In this document: positions 35,422-43,803 of the stretch, piece after piece
Position numbering within the stretch: the stretch's first letter is position 1
How the letters are laid out: each line of letters opens with the position of its first letter
NCBI RefSeq assembly: GCF_030325625.1
Contig: NZ_JACAIS010000002.1
Coordinates: 62,001 to 126,000 of the forward strand
Source: Sphingobacterium sp. N143
GTDB taxonomy: Bacteria > Bacteroidota > Bacteroidia > Sphingobacteriales > Sphingobacteriaceae
Direction of reading: 5' to 3'
Length of the DNA: 64,000 bases
Notes under the pieces: generated by a model
What the model saw: the letters and a program-made list of their open reading frames with translations, nothing else
Database searches by the model: none
Told to the model about the DNA's origin: nothing
Program-made: the position numbers and the translations under genes

Positions 35422-36225
35422 CTACTGTGCTTCAACCAGCTTATAACTTCCATCTGCACGTAGCTGACTGCGACCTACCGTAATATTCTTTGAATGGTAA
35501 AAGAGAAAGATCCACCCTGCCGGAGCACCTTCTGCCCAATATGCCTGTCGTAATTCTTTGGACCTACGGCCATCATAATCATATTTGGCCACATAATTAT
35601 GAAAAATCTCCTCAGGTTCGGGCAACACATCACCACCAAAGAAATAATGCTCTTCCCCAGTACGGATATGAAAAGCTTGATGATGTGGCGTATGACCGCC
35701 ATTCAGTGCATAGCTGATTTCAGCATTTATCACACCCTCACCTTCTACCAAAACCAGGTTTCCACTCCGTTGTACCACATCAAAAATCTCCGTCCGATAG
35801 GAAGCCGAAAGCCCCGAATAGGCATCCTCCCATTCTCCCCGCTGTACAATGTATTCTGCTTCTGGAAAAGCAATACGCGGTGTACCACTTTCCAGCGTCA
35901 CCATTCCACCAGCATGGTCTTTATGTAAATGTGACATCAGGACATAACGGACATCATTGGGTTCGTAACCTAATTTTCGAATATTACGATGCAATTGCAG
36001 CACGGCATTTTCATCGGCATGCCCCAGTCCTGTGTCACAGATCACAATACCGGCAGCCGTCTCAACCAAAAAAGGATGGACATGGATAAACATGGATCCT
36101 GGGCGGTCTTTGGGATCGTCTACAGTCGGATCAAAGGGGACGAATTTTCTACTTTTATCAACGGAAAAAGAACCTTCATATAAAGAATAAGCCTGCACCA
36201 TATTTAAAACATTGGGAATATGCAC
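35422..36225 (-). CDS. Metallo-beta-lactamase-fold hydrolase
   Basis: 267 residues. The zinc-binding HLHKDHAGG (HxHxDH, residues 99-104) is intact; further ligands are expected at the His in NGGHTPHHQ (about 173-179) and the Asp in YFFGGDVLPEP. The N-terminal ETAAGIVICDTGLGHADEN is the first beta strand and Asp loop. The family includes quorum-quenching lactonases and many unknown hydrolases, so I give no substrate. It is divergent from recJ with a 90-base gap. Whether it starts at Met1 or Met9 is open. Confidence 0.82.
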   Translation of the reverse strand: MHIPNVLNMVQAYSLYEGSFSVDKSRKFVPFDPTVDDPKDRPGSMFIHVHPFLVETAAGIVICDTGLGHADENAVLQLHRNIRKLGYEPNDVRYVLMSHLHKDHAGGMVTLESGTPRIAFPEAEYIVQRGEWEDAYSGLSASYRTEIFDVVQRSGNLVLVEGEGVINAEISYALNGGHTPHHQAFHIRTGEEHYFFGGDVLPEPEEIFHNYVAKYDYDGRRSKELRQAYWAEGAPAGWIFLFYHSKNITVGRSQLRADGSYKLVEAQ

Positions 36226-36315
36226 GTTAAGAAACAGCTGTTCAATACCCCATTGAGGAATTAGGTAAGTCCAGCCTTAAAACGTATATTTACACTTAAA
36301 ATACGGTGCAAAGAT

Positions 36316-38025
36316 ATGCAAAAAAGGTGGGTACTAAAATCTAAAACTGATGTCAAAATAACCAACAAACTACGCGACGAATTAAATATCAACGCTGTTT
36401 TAGCAGAGTTGCTCGTAAGCCGGGGAGTTGAGACTTTTGATGAGGCAAAACAGTTCTTTAGACCGCAGCTAGCAGACTTGCATGATCCATTTTTGATGAA
36501 GGATATGGAGAAGGCAATATCCCGAATCATCCAGGCCATCGGCAACAAAGAAAAAATCCTGATCTATGGGGATTATGATGTGGATGGCACAACGGCTGTG
36601 GCCGTCGTCTATAGTTTTTTCAGGGACTTTCATAGCCAACTCGAATTTTATATTCCCGATCGCTACGCCGAAGGTTATGGCATATCCACCCAAGGTATTG
36701 ACTATGCTGCAGCAAATGGCTTCACCTTAATCATTGCATTGGACTGTGGGATCAAAGCCATCGACAAAGTAGATTATGCCAACAGTAAGGGTATTGACTT
36801 CATCATTGGGGATCACCATTTACCTGGCGATGAACTGCCTAAAGCACATGCGGTACTGGATCCAAAACGTGCAGATTGTCATTATCCATATAAAGAGCTT
36901 TCGGGTTGTGGTATTGGTTTTAAGATTATCCAGGCTTTTATTCTGACCAATGGGATGGATATCAATGCCTGCTATCAGTTTTTAGATCTTGTCGCTGTCA
37001 GCATTGCTTCGGATATTGTGCCTATTACCGGTGAAAACAGAATCCTCAGCCATTTCGGACTGATCAAACTCAACACCAATCCTTGCGTTGGGTTAAAAGC
37101 TTTAATCGACTTATCAAATAATCGGACAAAGATCTTTACGGTCAATGACATTGTGTTTCAGATCGGTCCACGTATCAATGCCGCAGGACGCATAGACCAT
37201 GCCAAAGACGCCGTTAAGCTTCTCATTTCAAAATCCCTTCAGGAAGCTAAAGATTTCAGCTCAAGTATTGACGACCAGAATAATGTACGGAAAGATTTTG
37301 ACCTGAAAATAACGGAAGAAGCCTTGGCCCTTATTGAAGATAGTGTCGTACTTAAAAGCCGAAAATCGACCGTGCTCTACAAGTCCGACTGGCATAAAGG
37401 GGTCATCGGTATTGTAGCTTCACGCCTGACAGAAAAATACTACCGGCCTACTATCATTCTGACGGAGACCAATGGCCATATCGCAGGTTCATGCCGTTCG
37501 GTCATCGGCTTTGATTTATATGAGGCGCTCAGTGAATGTGCCGACCTATTGGAACAGTTCGGTGGCCACAAATATGCCGCAGGACTGACCATGTCCCTGG
37601 AAAATGTCACGTTATTCCAGGACAGATTTGAAGAAGTCGTCGCACGCCGCATCAGTCCCGAAATGCTGACTCAGGAAATCTTAATTGATGCCAAGCTTCA
37701 CCTGAAAGAGGTTGATGCCCGGTTTTTCCGTATCCTGCAGCAGTTCGAACCCTTTGGCCCACAGAATGAAGCACCGATTTTTCTGAGCAAAAAAGTAAGT
37801 GCGGTGGGACAGGCTTTTTTGGTTGGCACAAACCACCTTAAAATGACGGTTGTACAAGAAGATTCCGCATCATTTGACTGTATTGGTTTCGGCCTGGCAG
37901 AACATATTGCACACATCAATTCGGGACAGAATTTTGATATCTGCTATAGTATCGAAGAAAATGTATGGCGCAATAAAAGAAATTTACAGCTCAACATCAA
38001 AGGGATTAGATATGAGTTCCTTTGA
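36316..38025 (+). CDS. recJ: Single-stranded-DNA-specific 5'-3' exonuclease RecJ
   Basis: 569 residues, typical. The DHH phosphoesterase motifs are ILIYGDYDVDGTTAVAV (about 81-97), LIIALDCGIKA, and GDHHLPGDELPKAHAVLDPK. The DHHA1 domain has SCRSVIGFDLYEALSEC and FGGHKYAAGLTM; the C-terminal OB domain has FEPFGPQNEAPIF. RecJ degrades single-stranded DNA in recombination, mismatch and base-excision repair. It leads a cluster with lptB, but 167 bases separate them. Confidence 0.93.
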   Translation: MQKRWVLKSKTDVKITNKLRDELNINAVLAELLVSRGVETFDEAKQFFRPQLADLHDPFLMKDMEKAISRIIQAIGNKEKILIYGDYDVDGTTAVAVVYSFFRDFHSQLEFYIPDRYAEGYGISTQGIDYAAANGFTLIIALDCGIKAIDKVDYANSKGIDFIIGDHHLPGDELPKAHAVLDPKRADCHYPYKELSGCGIGFKIIQAFILTNGMDINACYQFLDLVAVSIASDIVPITGENRILSHFGLIKLNTNPCVGLKALIDLSNNRTKIFTVNDIVFQIGPRINAAGRIDHAKDAVKLLISKSLQEAKDFSSSIDDQNNVRKDFDLKITEEALALIEDSVVLKSRKSTVLYKSDWHKGVIGIVASRLTEKYYRPTIILTETNGHIAGSCRSVIGFDLYEALSECADLLEQFGGHKYAAGLTMSLENVTLFQDRFEEVVARRISPEMLTQEILIDAKLHLKEVDARFFRILQQFEPFGPQNEAPIFLSKKVSAVGQAFLVGTNHLKMTVVQEDSASFDCIGFGLAEHIAHINSGQNFDICYSIEENVWRNKRNLQLNIKGIRYEFL

Positions 38026-38192
38026 ACGCCAACGCAGCAACAAGACCGCTTGATAATAACAAGATATTAAATATATTTACAAAAGATTAGATAAAAACTC
38101 CCTTACGCAGATTATTGCGGATTGTAGACAAAATCTGAGGTTCCATTGGATAAATAAGAGTAGATAATTTCTAAAAAAGATAGGTCAAGAAG

Positions 38193-38927
38193 ATGATTTT
38201 AAAGGCAGAACATCTCATAAAAAAATATAAGCAACGTACTGTTGTCAACAATGTTTCTTTCCATGTAGAACAGGGGGAGATTGTGGGTTTACTGGGACCA
38301 AATGGTGCCGGAAAGACCACTTCCTTTTATATGATCGTGGGTTTGATCAAGCCCAATGAGGGAAAGGTCTTCTTGGATGATCTGGAGATCACACAGGACG
38401 CCATGTACCAACGTGCGCAACGGGGTATAGGTTATCTCGCGCAAGAAGCCTCCGTCTTTCGTAAACTTTCGGTGGAAAATAATATTCTTGCCGTATTGGA
38501 AATCCATTACCCCAATAAAGAAGAACGTTTGGCCAAGCTCGAAGAGCTGTTGACTGAATTCAGCCTACATCGTGTCCGAAAGAACAGGGGCGATTTACTC
38601 TCCGGAGGTGAACGCCGTCGTACGGAAATCGCCAGGGCTTTGGCAGCAAACCCATCTTTTATCCTTTTGGACGAACCCTTTGCCGGGGTGGACCCCATTG
38701 CGGTCGAGGAAATTCAGACCATTGTTGCAAAACTGAAAACACGCAATATCGGCATCTTGATTACGGACCACAATGTACAGGAAACCTTGTCGATTACAGA
38801 CCGGGCTTACCTGTTGACGGAAGGAAAAATTATGCTGACAGGTACCCCTGAAGAAATTGCAGAGAATGAGCTTGCCCGTAAGTTTTATCTTGGTCGCCAT
38901 TTTGAGTTAAGAAGGAAAAAATTTTAA
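38193..38927 (+). CDS. lptB: LPS export ABC transporter ATP-binding protein LptB
   Basis: 244 residues. Walker [10 protein letters not shown] (35-43), signature [16 protein letters not shown], Walker [14 protein letters not shown] (about 155-167) and the switch His in [12 protein letters not shown]. The identity as LptB rests on [39 protein letters not shown] and [14 protein letters not shown], which are LptB-specific. It drives LPS extraction from the inner membrane with LptFG (not in the window). The GH3-like gene starts 22 bases downstream and is likely co-transcribed. Confidence 0.92.
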   Translation: MILKAEHLIKKYKQRTVVNNVSFHVEQGEIVGLLGPNGAGKTTSFYMIVGLIKPNEGKVFLDDLEITQDAMYQRAQRGIGYLAQEASVFRKLSVENNILAVLEIHYPNKEERLAKLEELLTEFSLHRVRKNRGDLLSGGERRRTEIARALAANPSFILLDEPFAGVDPIAVEEIQTIVAKLKTRNIGILITDHNVQETLSITDRAYLLTEGKIMLTGTPEEIAENELARKFYLGRHFELRRKKF

Positions 38928-38949
38928 AATATAACGAATAGCATCTCTT

Positions 38950-40464
38950 ATGGCCTTATTAAACTCCATTTTTACTTGGTTCATGAAAAAAAGAATTCAC
39001 CAGATTGAACTTTTCATGAAATATCCGCATGATGTGCAAGAAGAATGGTTTCAAAGTTTAATCTCTACTGCCGAGGCGACAGAGTGGGGAAAAAAATACG
39101 ACTACACGAGTATCCTCACACCGGAAATATTCAAAGAACGAGTTCCTATACAAGACTATGATGATATCAAGGGTTATGTGGACCGCATGATCAAAGGGGA
39201 ACAGAATATTCTATGGCCCTCAGATATTAAGTGGTTTGCCAAGTCATCAGGGACAACATCCGACCGGAGCAAATTCATCCCCGTCAGTGAGGAGGCACTT
39301 GAAGAATGTCACTTTCAGGGCGGAAAGGATATGTTGACGATCTATTGCCATAACAGACCTGAAAACCGAGTCTTCACCGGAAAATCAGTCGTCATTGGGG
39401 GATCTTCACAAATCAACAATTTCAGTCCAGACTCTTATTATGGTGATTTATCATCCATCCTGATCCGCAATCTCCCTTTTTGGGCTGAATTTAAACGGAC
39501 CCCCAATATGGAAGTTACTTTAAATCCCAATTTCGAAGAAAAAATTGAACAGATTGCCCAAATAACCATCAAAGAGGACGTCACCAGCCTGGCTGGCGTT
39601 CCGACATGGAATATCGTGATGGCCAAACGCATCCTCGAAATTACGGGAAAGGATAACCTTTTGGAAGTATGGCCGCACCTGGAATTTTATGGTCATGGTG
39701 GCGTGAGCTTTAAGCCTTACCGTGAACAGTTCAAAAAACTGATCCCTACGGATAAGATGTATTACCTGGAAAACTACAATGCTTCCGAAGGGTACTTTGG
39801 ATTACAGGATCAATCAGATTCGGAAGACCTCCTGCTGATGTTGGACTATGGTATTTACTACGAATTCTTACCCACCGAAAGAATGCATGAGGAAAATCCC
39901 GTCACTTTACGGCTGGACCAAGTAGAAATCGGGAAAAACTATGCCTTGATCATCTCCACCAATGCCGGCTTATGGCGTTATAAAATAGGTGATACGATAA
40001 AATTTACTTCTTTATCCCCCTACCGCTTTCAAATCTCGGGGCGCACCAAGCAATATATCAATACCTTTGGGGAGGAAGTTATTGTGGATAATGCCGAACA
40101 AGCATTGGCAGAAGCCAGCAAATTAACAAACGCACGTATCAAGGATTATACCGCTGGCCCAGTATATTTTAAAGATACTGAAGCTGGAGCCCATGAATGG
40201 ATCATTGAATTTGAACAACAGCCCAATGACTTTAAACGTTTTGGCGAAATATTGGATGCCAAACTGCGGGAAATCAATTCTGATTATGATGCGAAGCGAT
40301 TTAAGGATATGGCACTGCGATATCCAATTCTTCATAATGCACCAGAGAATACATTCTATAATTGGATGAAATCCAGAGGAAAATTAGGTGGACAGAACAA
40401 GGTTCCTAGATTGAGCAATAGCCGTGAATACCTTGACCCCTTATTGAAAATGTTGCACAATTAA
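38950..40464 (+). CDS. GH3 auxin-responsive-promoter-family protein (acyl-adenylate-forming fold)
   Basis: 504 residues, full length for bacterial GH3 proteins. The ATP/AMP-binding motif is KSSGTTSDRSKFIPVS (about 98-113), followed by ITSLAGVPTW-type and YLENYNASEGYFGLQDQ (about 272-288) and LWRYKIGDTIKF. Plant GH3 enzymes conjugate amino acids to hormones such as jasmonate and auxin via an adenylate. The bacterial substrate is unknown. It has no signal peptide and follows lptB closely, a conserved-looking pairing in this phylum, though I cannot confirm it here. Confidence 0.85.
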   Translation: MALLNSIFTWFMKKRIHQIELFMKYPHDVQEEWFQSLISTAEATEWGKKYDYTSILTPEIFKERVPIQDYDDIKGYVDRMIKGEQNILWPSDIKWFAKSSGTTSDRSKFIPVSEEALEECHFQGGKDMLTIYCHNRPENRVFTGKSVVIGGSSQINNFSPDSYYGDLSSILIRNLPFWAEFKRTPNMEVTLNPNFEEKIEQIAQITIKEDVTSLAGVPTWNIVMAKRILEITGKDNLLEVWPHLEFYGHGGVSFKPYREQFKKLIPTDKMYYLENYNASEGYFGLQDQSDSEDLLLMLDYGIYYEFLPTERMHEENPVTLRLDQVEIGKNYALIISTNAGLWRYKIGDTIKFTSLSPYRFQISGRTKQYINTFGEEVIVDNAEQALAEASKLTNARIKDYTAGPVYFKDTEAGAHEWIIEFEQQPNDFKRFGEILDAKLREINSDYDAKRFKDMALRYPILHNAPENTFYNWMKSRGKLGGQNKVPRLSNSREYLDPLLKMLHN

Positions 40465-40482
40465 ATGGACTTATGCATTTTG

Positions 40483-40528
40483 GAGATTAGCCAAAAAATT
40501 GTTTCCATGCTGTTTTTTGGCTAATCTC
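40483..40528. terminator. Bidirectional terminator between GH3-like gene and small ORF
   Basis: Arms GAGATTAGCCAAAAAA (40483-40498) and TTTTTTGGCTAATCTC (40513-40528) form a perfect 16-bp stem with a 14-base loop. T runs on both strands suggest use in both directions: for the GH3-like gene and for the minus-strand small ORF. Confidence 0.8.
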
Positions 40529-40535
40529 TTTCTGT

Positions 40536-40694
40536 TTAAGGTTTAATTGCGGTCTTGTATAAAAACACAAAAAAACCAAGGATAAAATTCACAGAAATGC
40601 CTTTCTTCTGAATTTCAACGTCACGCTGTAACAATTCGCGAGTTTCATCCGATGTTACTTCATTGCTTTTGTTAAGACTGTGAGTCAATTCCAT
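40536..40694 (-). CDS. Putative small membrane protein, 52 residues
   Basis: A minus-strand frame from an ATG at 40694 to a TAA at 40536 encodes 52 residues. The N-terminal two thirds are charged and helical-looking (SNEVTSDETRELLQRDVEIQ) and the C-terminus has a short hydrophobic span (SVNFILGFFVFLY), which fits a small single-pass protein. It ends 8 bases before a strong inverted repeat, and is otherwise alone in a 550-base gap. No homologue is recognised and no clear ribosome site is seen, so it is only a candidate. Confidence 0.45.
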   Translation of the reverse strand: MELTHSLNKSNEVTSDETRELLQRDVEIQKKGISVNFILGFFVFLYKTAIKP

Positions 40695-41015
40695 ACTAAG
40701 TTTATTTTATGATAAGTGATTTTATAGCGTAAGTGCAGACCCCAAGTCCATTATGGTCGCATTCTTTACAGCCAAACTTTATGCCATAAATACGCAAGCC
40801 CGTGTTAATTAATACAAAATTAACACAATTAATTAATAATACAGAATCACAGGGTTATTGAAGAAGAAATTATTTAATATCTTACAAAAAGTGTAGTAAA
40901 TCGGGGAATCACTGTCCGAAATAAAAGGCATTTTATCCTCGGGAAATTATCATCCTAAAGTGTTATTTATATTTCAATTTTTCCTAACTTAGCTTACATA
41001 ATATAAAAAAATAAG
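40695..41015. other. Intergenic region upstream of ilvE
   Basis: 321 bases. CGTGTTAATT (40801-40810) and AATTAACAC (40818-40826) form an inverted repeat; the same two elements are seen at 15140-15225. The last 30 bases before ilvE hold TAACTTAG, a poor -7 box. Nothing else stands out. Confidence 0.35.
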
Positions 41016-42086
41016 ATGAACGCGACAGAAAACTATTCAATTCGCGTAGAGCCAACGCAAAATTCAAGACTCTCGCAAGTAGATTTCGACAATCTAAAAT
41101 TCGGAAAGATTTTATCCGACCACATGTTGGTGGCAGACTATGATGATGGTGAATGGAAAGATGTCAGCATCGTCCCCTATGGAGATATCAGCATCAGCCC
41201 TTCTATGTCAGCATTGCATTATGGTCAAGCTATATTCGAAGGGGTCAAAGCGTATAAATTTGCAGATGGCACAGTGAGTATTTTCCGTCCAGATAAAAAC
41301 TGGGAACGGTTCAACAAATCTGCGGCGCGTTTACAAATGCCCGAAGTTCCTGAAGAAATTTTCATGGACGGCTTAAAAAAACTGTTGGACATAGACCGTG
41401 ACTGGATTCCTGCAAAAGAAGGTTCATCATTGTATATCCGTCCATTTATGTTCGCTACGGAAGCTGCACTGGGTGTACATCCATCGAAATCATATAAGTT
41501 CATTATTATCACAGGTCCAGTTGGTGCTTATTACAGCAAACCGATCAGCCTCAAAGTTGAAACATACTATACACGTGCTGCGGAAGGTGGTGTGGGATTT
41601 TCAAAAAATGCAGGGAATTATGCCTTATCACTTTACCCTACCCAACTGGCTAATGATGAAGGCTATGATCAGATCATGTGGACTGATGCATCAGAACATA
41701 AATATATTGAAGAAGCAGGTACAGCAAATCTTATTTTCCGCATCGGTGACAGTATCATTACACCGCATGGAGATACCATCTTACATGGTGTGACCCGCCG
41801 TACGATCATGGAATTGGCAGAAAAATGGGGATACAAGGCTGAACAAAGAAGGGTATCTGTACAAGAACTTATCGATGGTATTAAGGCCGGAACGGTAACG
41901 GAAGCTTTCGCTGCCGGGACCGCAGCGACCATTACGGATATTAACCGTATCGGTTTTGAAGGTCAGGACTATCACCTACCTCCGGTCGAAGGCCGTGAGT
42001 TCTCCAATCGCGTATTGCAATATTTGAATGAATTACGCTATGGCAAGGTGGAAGATGCTTTCGGATGGAATTTCTTGGTTAAATAA
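41016..42086 (+). CDS. ilvE: Branched-chain amino acid aminotransferase
   Basis: 356 residues, matching the longer type of BCAT (fold-type IV PLP enzymes). Landmarks: LHYGQAIFEGVKAYKFADG (about 68-86), the expected PLP lysine in GFSKNAGNYALSLYPTQLA, and IEEAGTANLIFRIGD, with the late VTEAFAAGTAATITDINRIG for the cofactor phosphate site. The enzyme interconverts Ile, Leu and Val with their keto acids using glutamate. It is monocistronic between two terminators. No ilv or leu genes are in the window. Confidence 0.9.
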   Translation: MNATENYSIRVEPTQNSRLSQVDFDNLKFGKILSDHMLVADYDDGEWKDVSIVPYGDISISPSMSALHYGQAIFEGVKAYKFADGTVSIFRPDKNWERFNKSAARLQMPEVPEEIFMDGLKKLLDIDRDWIPAKEGSSLYIRPFMFATEAALGVHPSKSYKFIIITGPVGAYYSKPISLKVETYYTRAAEGGVGFSKNAGNYALSLYPTQLANDEGYDQIMWTDASEHKYIEEAGTANLIFRIGDSIITPHGDTILHGVTRRTIMELAEKWGYKAEQRRVSVQELIDGIKAGTVTEAFAAGTAATITDINRIGFEGQDYHLPPVEGREFSNRVLQYLNELRYGKVEDAFGWNFLVK

Positions 42087-42101
42087 ACCAACAATATCAA
42101 T

Positions 42102-42136
42102 AAAAAAGCTGTTGTTGACACAACAGCTTTTTTATT
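42102..42136 (+). terminator. Terminator of ilvE
   Basis: Arms AAAAAAGCTGTTGT (42102-42115) and ACAACAGCTTTTTT (42120-42133) form a perfect 14-bp stem with a 4-base loop; the right arm ends in a T run. Confidence 0.88.
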
Positions 42137-42166
42137 TTCGGAATGTCCTTATCGCTTCATCCATAC

Positions 42167-43090
42167 TCAATCGGATGAGTTTTCAGCCAATTTCAATTTT
42201 ATGAAATCAATAATTTCCTGCGTTTCTGTAGGCTGGAACCAATGTGTATTTCCATATTTTTTAAACCAAGTAATCTGCCGTTTCGCATAGCGTCTAGAAT
42301 TCTGCTTAATCTTATCCACGGCCTGGTCCAAGGAGCTATTTCCATCCAGATAATCAAACAATTCGGCATAGCCTACGGTCAGCAATGCTGGTTTTGCTCT
42401 GAAAGGAATTAGCGCGCGCACTTCCTCCAACAGTCCTGCTTCCATCATCTGATCGACACGTCGGTTGATCCGCTTGTACAATTTGTCGCGGTCCATATTC
42501 AGTCCGATGGTTAAAATATCAAAGCTTCTCGCTTCCATATTTTTTTTATGATAGGACGACATGGGTTGACCTGTTGCTTCAAATACCTCCAGTGCACGTA
42601 TCACCCGTTGAGGATTATCCACGTCAGCAGTCTCGAAATAAATCGGGTCAATGGCTTTTAATTTTTCTTTCATTGCGCCGAGCCCCAAAAGTGCAAGCTC
42701 TTTATTGAGCCGCTCACGTACCTCTGCTCCTGCTTTTGGCAGGTCATCCAATCCTTCGCAAAGTGCCCGGACAAACAGCCCCGAACCGCCTACCATGACT
42801 ACCACATCATGTTGTTGAAAAAGCTCAGCCAATTTCAACAACGCCTCCCGTTCAAAGTCCCCGGCTGAATAATCCTGAGTAATACCATGTGAATTCACAA
42901 AATGATGCGGCACAGCCGCCAGCTCCGTTGCATCAGGTTTGGCCGTACCAATCGACATTTCTTTATAAAACTGCCGCGAATCGGCAGAAATTATTTCCGT
43001 ATTAAAATAGCTAGCCAACGAAATAGCCATTGCGGTTTTTCCCACAGCAGTGGGGCCCACAATGGCTATCAATGTTTTTTTATTTGCCAT
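42167..43090 (-). CDS. miaA: tRNA dimethylallyltransferase MiaA
   Basis: 307 residues from the ATG at 43090 (the frame runs on to 43105, adding MKQLN, so the start is uncertain). The P-loop IVGPTAVGKTAMA is at the N-terminus, followed by IISADSRQFYKEMSIGTAKP and VPHHFVNSH, then ALEVFEATGQPMSSYH, which are MiaA landmarks. It transfers a dimethylallyl group to A37 of tRNAs that read codons starting with U. It follows the PRiA4-like gene in the same direction after 47 bases and could share its promoter. Confidence 0.92.
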   Translation of the reverse strand: MANKKTLIAIVGPTAVGKTAMAISLASYFNTEIISADSRQFYKEMSIGTAKPDATELAAVPHHFVNSHGITQDYSAGDFEREALLKLAELFQQHDVVVMVGGSGLFVRALCEGLDDLPKAGAEVRERLNKELALLGLGAMKEKLKAIDPIYFETADVDNPQRVIRALEVFEATGQPMSSYHKKNMEARSFDILTIGLNMDRDKLYKRINRRVDQMMEAGLLEEVRALIPFRAKPALLTVGYAELFDYLDGNSSLDQAVDKIKQNSRRYAKRQITWFKKYGNTHWFQPTETQEIIDFIKLKLAENSSD

Positions 43091-43137
43091 ATTTAATTGC
43101 TTCAAATGCGCAGGTCAGGCATTTTAGGCATATTTAA

Positions 43138-43731
43138 TTAATATTCGTCCTCGTAACCATTGGATGATTCGCCTTCCTCACCATTTTCTTCATCCTCATC
43201 ATCGCCATCACTGCCAAAGCCGTCCAATTCGTCATCATCGTCCACACCATATTGTGTATCGTCTTCTTCCACATAATCCTCATCGTCATCTTCAGCACCT
43301 GAGACAGGAAAATTGGCCGCTGTCATTGTTTTAGGCACCTGGCCTATGGTCTTGAATAATGCAGGATATTCCTTTCCGGCTTCTTCTTTTAGAATCTTGA
43401 TCAATTCTACCTGAAAATCATAGGGCCGGTCAAAATTATAGATGTAATAAAACTTTTGATGAGGATCATCGATAAACTTGCTCAGACGAATATTCTCCAT
43501 CAATAATACCTCAGCCTCTTTTTTACGCTGTGTAGGTTTAAATGCAATTTCAGTTCCTTTTTTCCATTGGTCATTGCTCACATAAAAAGAGGAAGAAGCC
43601 TCTGCTGCATAGCCTGTCGATTTATGGATTTCCTCATGCAGGTCTAAAAATGTACTTTTGGAAGGCATATCAATCTCGCGATACACATCCTCATAATCTT
43701 CAAAAGTAACTCTAAATCTATAAATTGCCAT
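43138..43731 (-). CDS. PRiA4 ORF3-like (IS1096 passenger TnpR-like) protein with acidic tail
   Basis: 197 residues. The first two thirds (YRFRVTFEDYEDVYREIDMP, then FLDLHEEIHKSTGYAAEASSSFY) are the PRiA4_ORF3-like fold common in Bacteroidota. From about residue 144 the protein turns into an extremely acidic, low-complexity tail (Asp/Glu/Gly-rich, ending GYEDEY). The family name comes from plasmid and IS passengers, but no transposase is near. Function unknown. It lies between cca and miaA and has its own promoter box at 43786-43793. Confidence 0.75.
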   Translation of the reverse strand: MAIYRFRVTFEDYEDVYREIDMPSKSTFLDLHEEIHKSTGYAAEASSSFYVSNDQWKKGTEIAFKPTQRKKEAEVLLMENIRLSKFIDDPHQKFYYIYNFDRPYDFQVELIKILKEEAGKEYPALFKTIGQVPKTMTAANFPVSGAEDDDEDYVEEDDTQYGVDDDDELDGFGSDGDDEDEENGEEGESSNGYEDEY

Positions 43732-43785
43732 TATTAGAAGTAAAAATCAAAAAGTAAAAATTAAAATAACTTGTAAGACCTGATT

Positions 43786-43793
43786 CAAAATTA
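43786..43793 (-). promoter_or_regulatory. -7 box upstream of the PRiA4-like gene
   Basis: TAATTTTG on the minus strand matches TAnnTTTG exactly, 55 bases from the start at 43731. It lies between the cca stop and this gene. Confidence 0.45.
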
Positions 43794-43803
43794 ATACTAT
43801 ATT

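Noticed and set aside
35422..36225. Acyl-homoserine-lactone lactonase (AiiA) call
   Set aside because: HxHxDH is shared by many MBL hydrolases; nothing in the sequence picks lactones as substrate.
43138..43731. Insertion-sequence passenger
   Set aside because: The family name refers to IS1096, but there is no transposase, terminal repeat or target duplication nearby.
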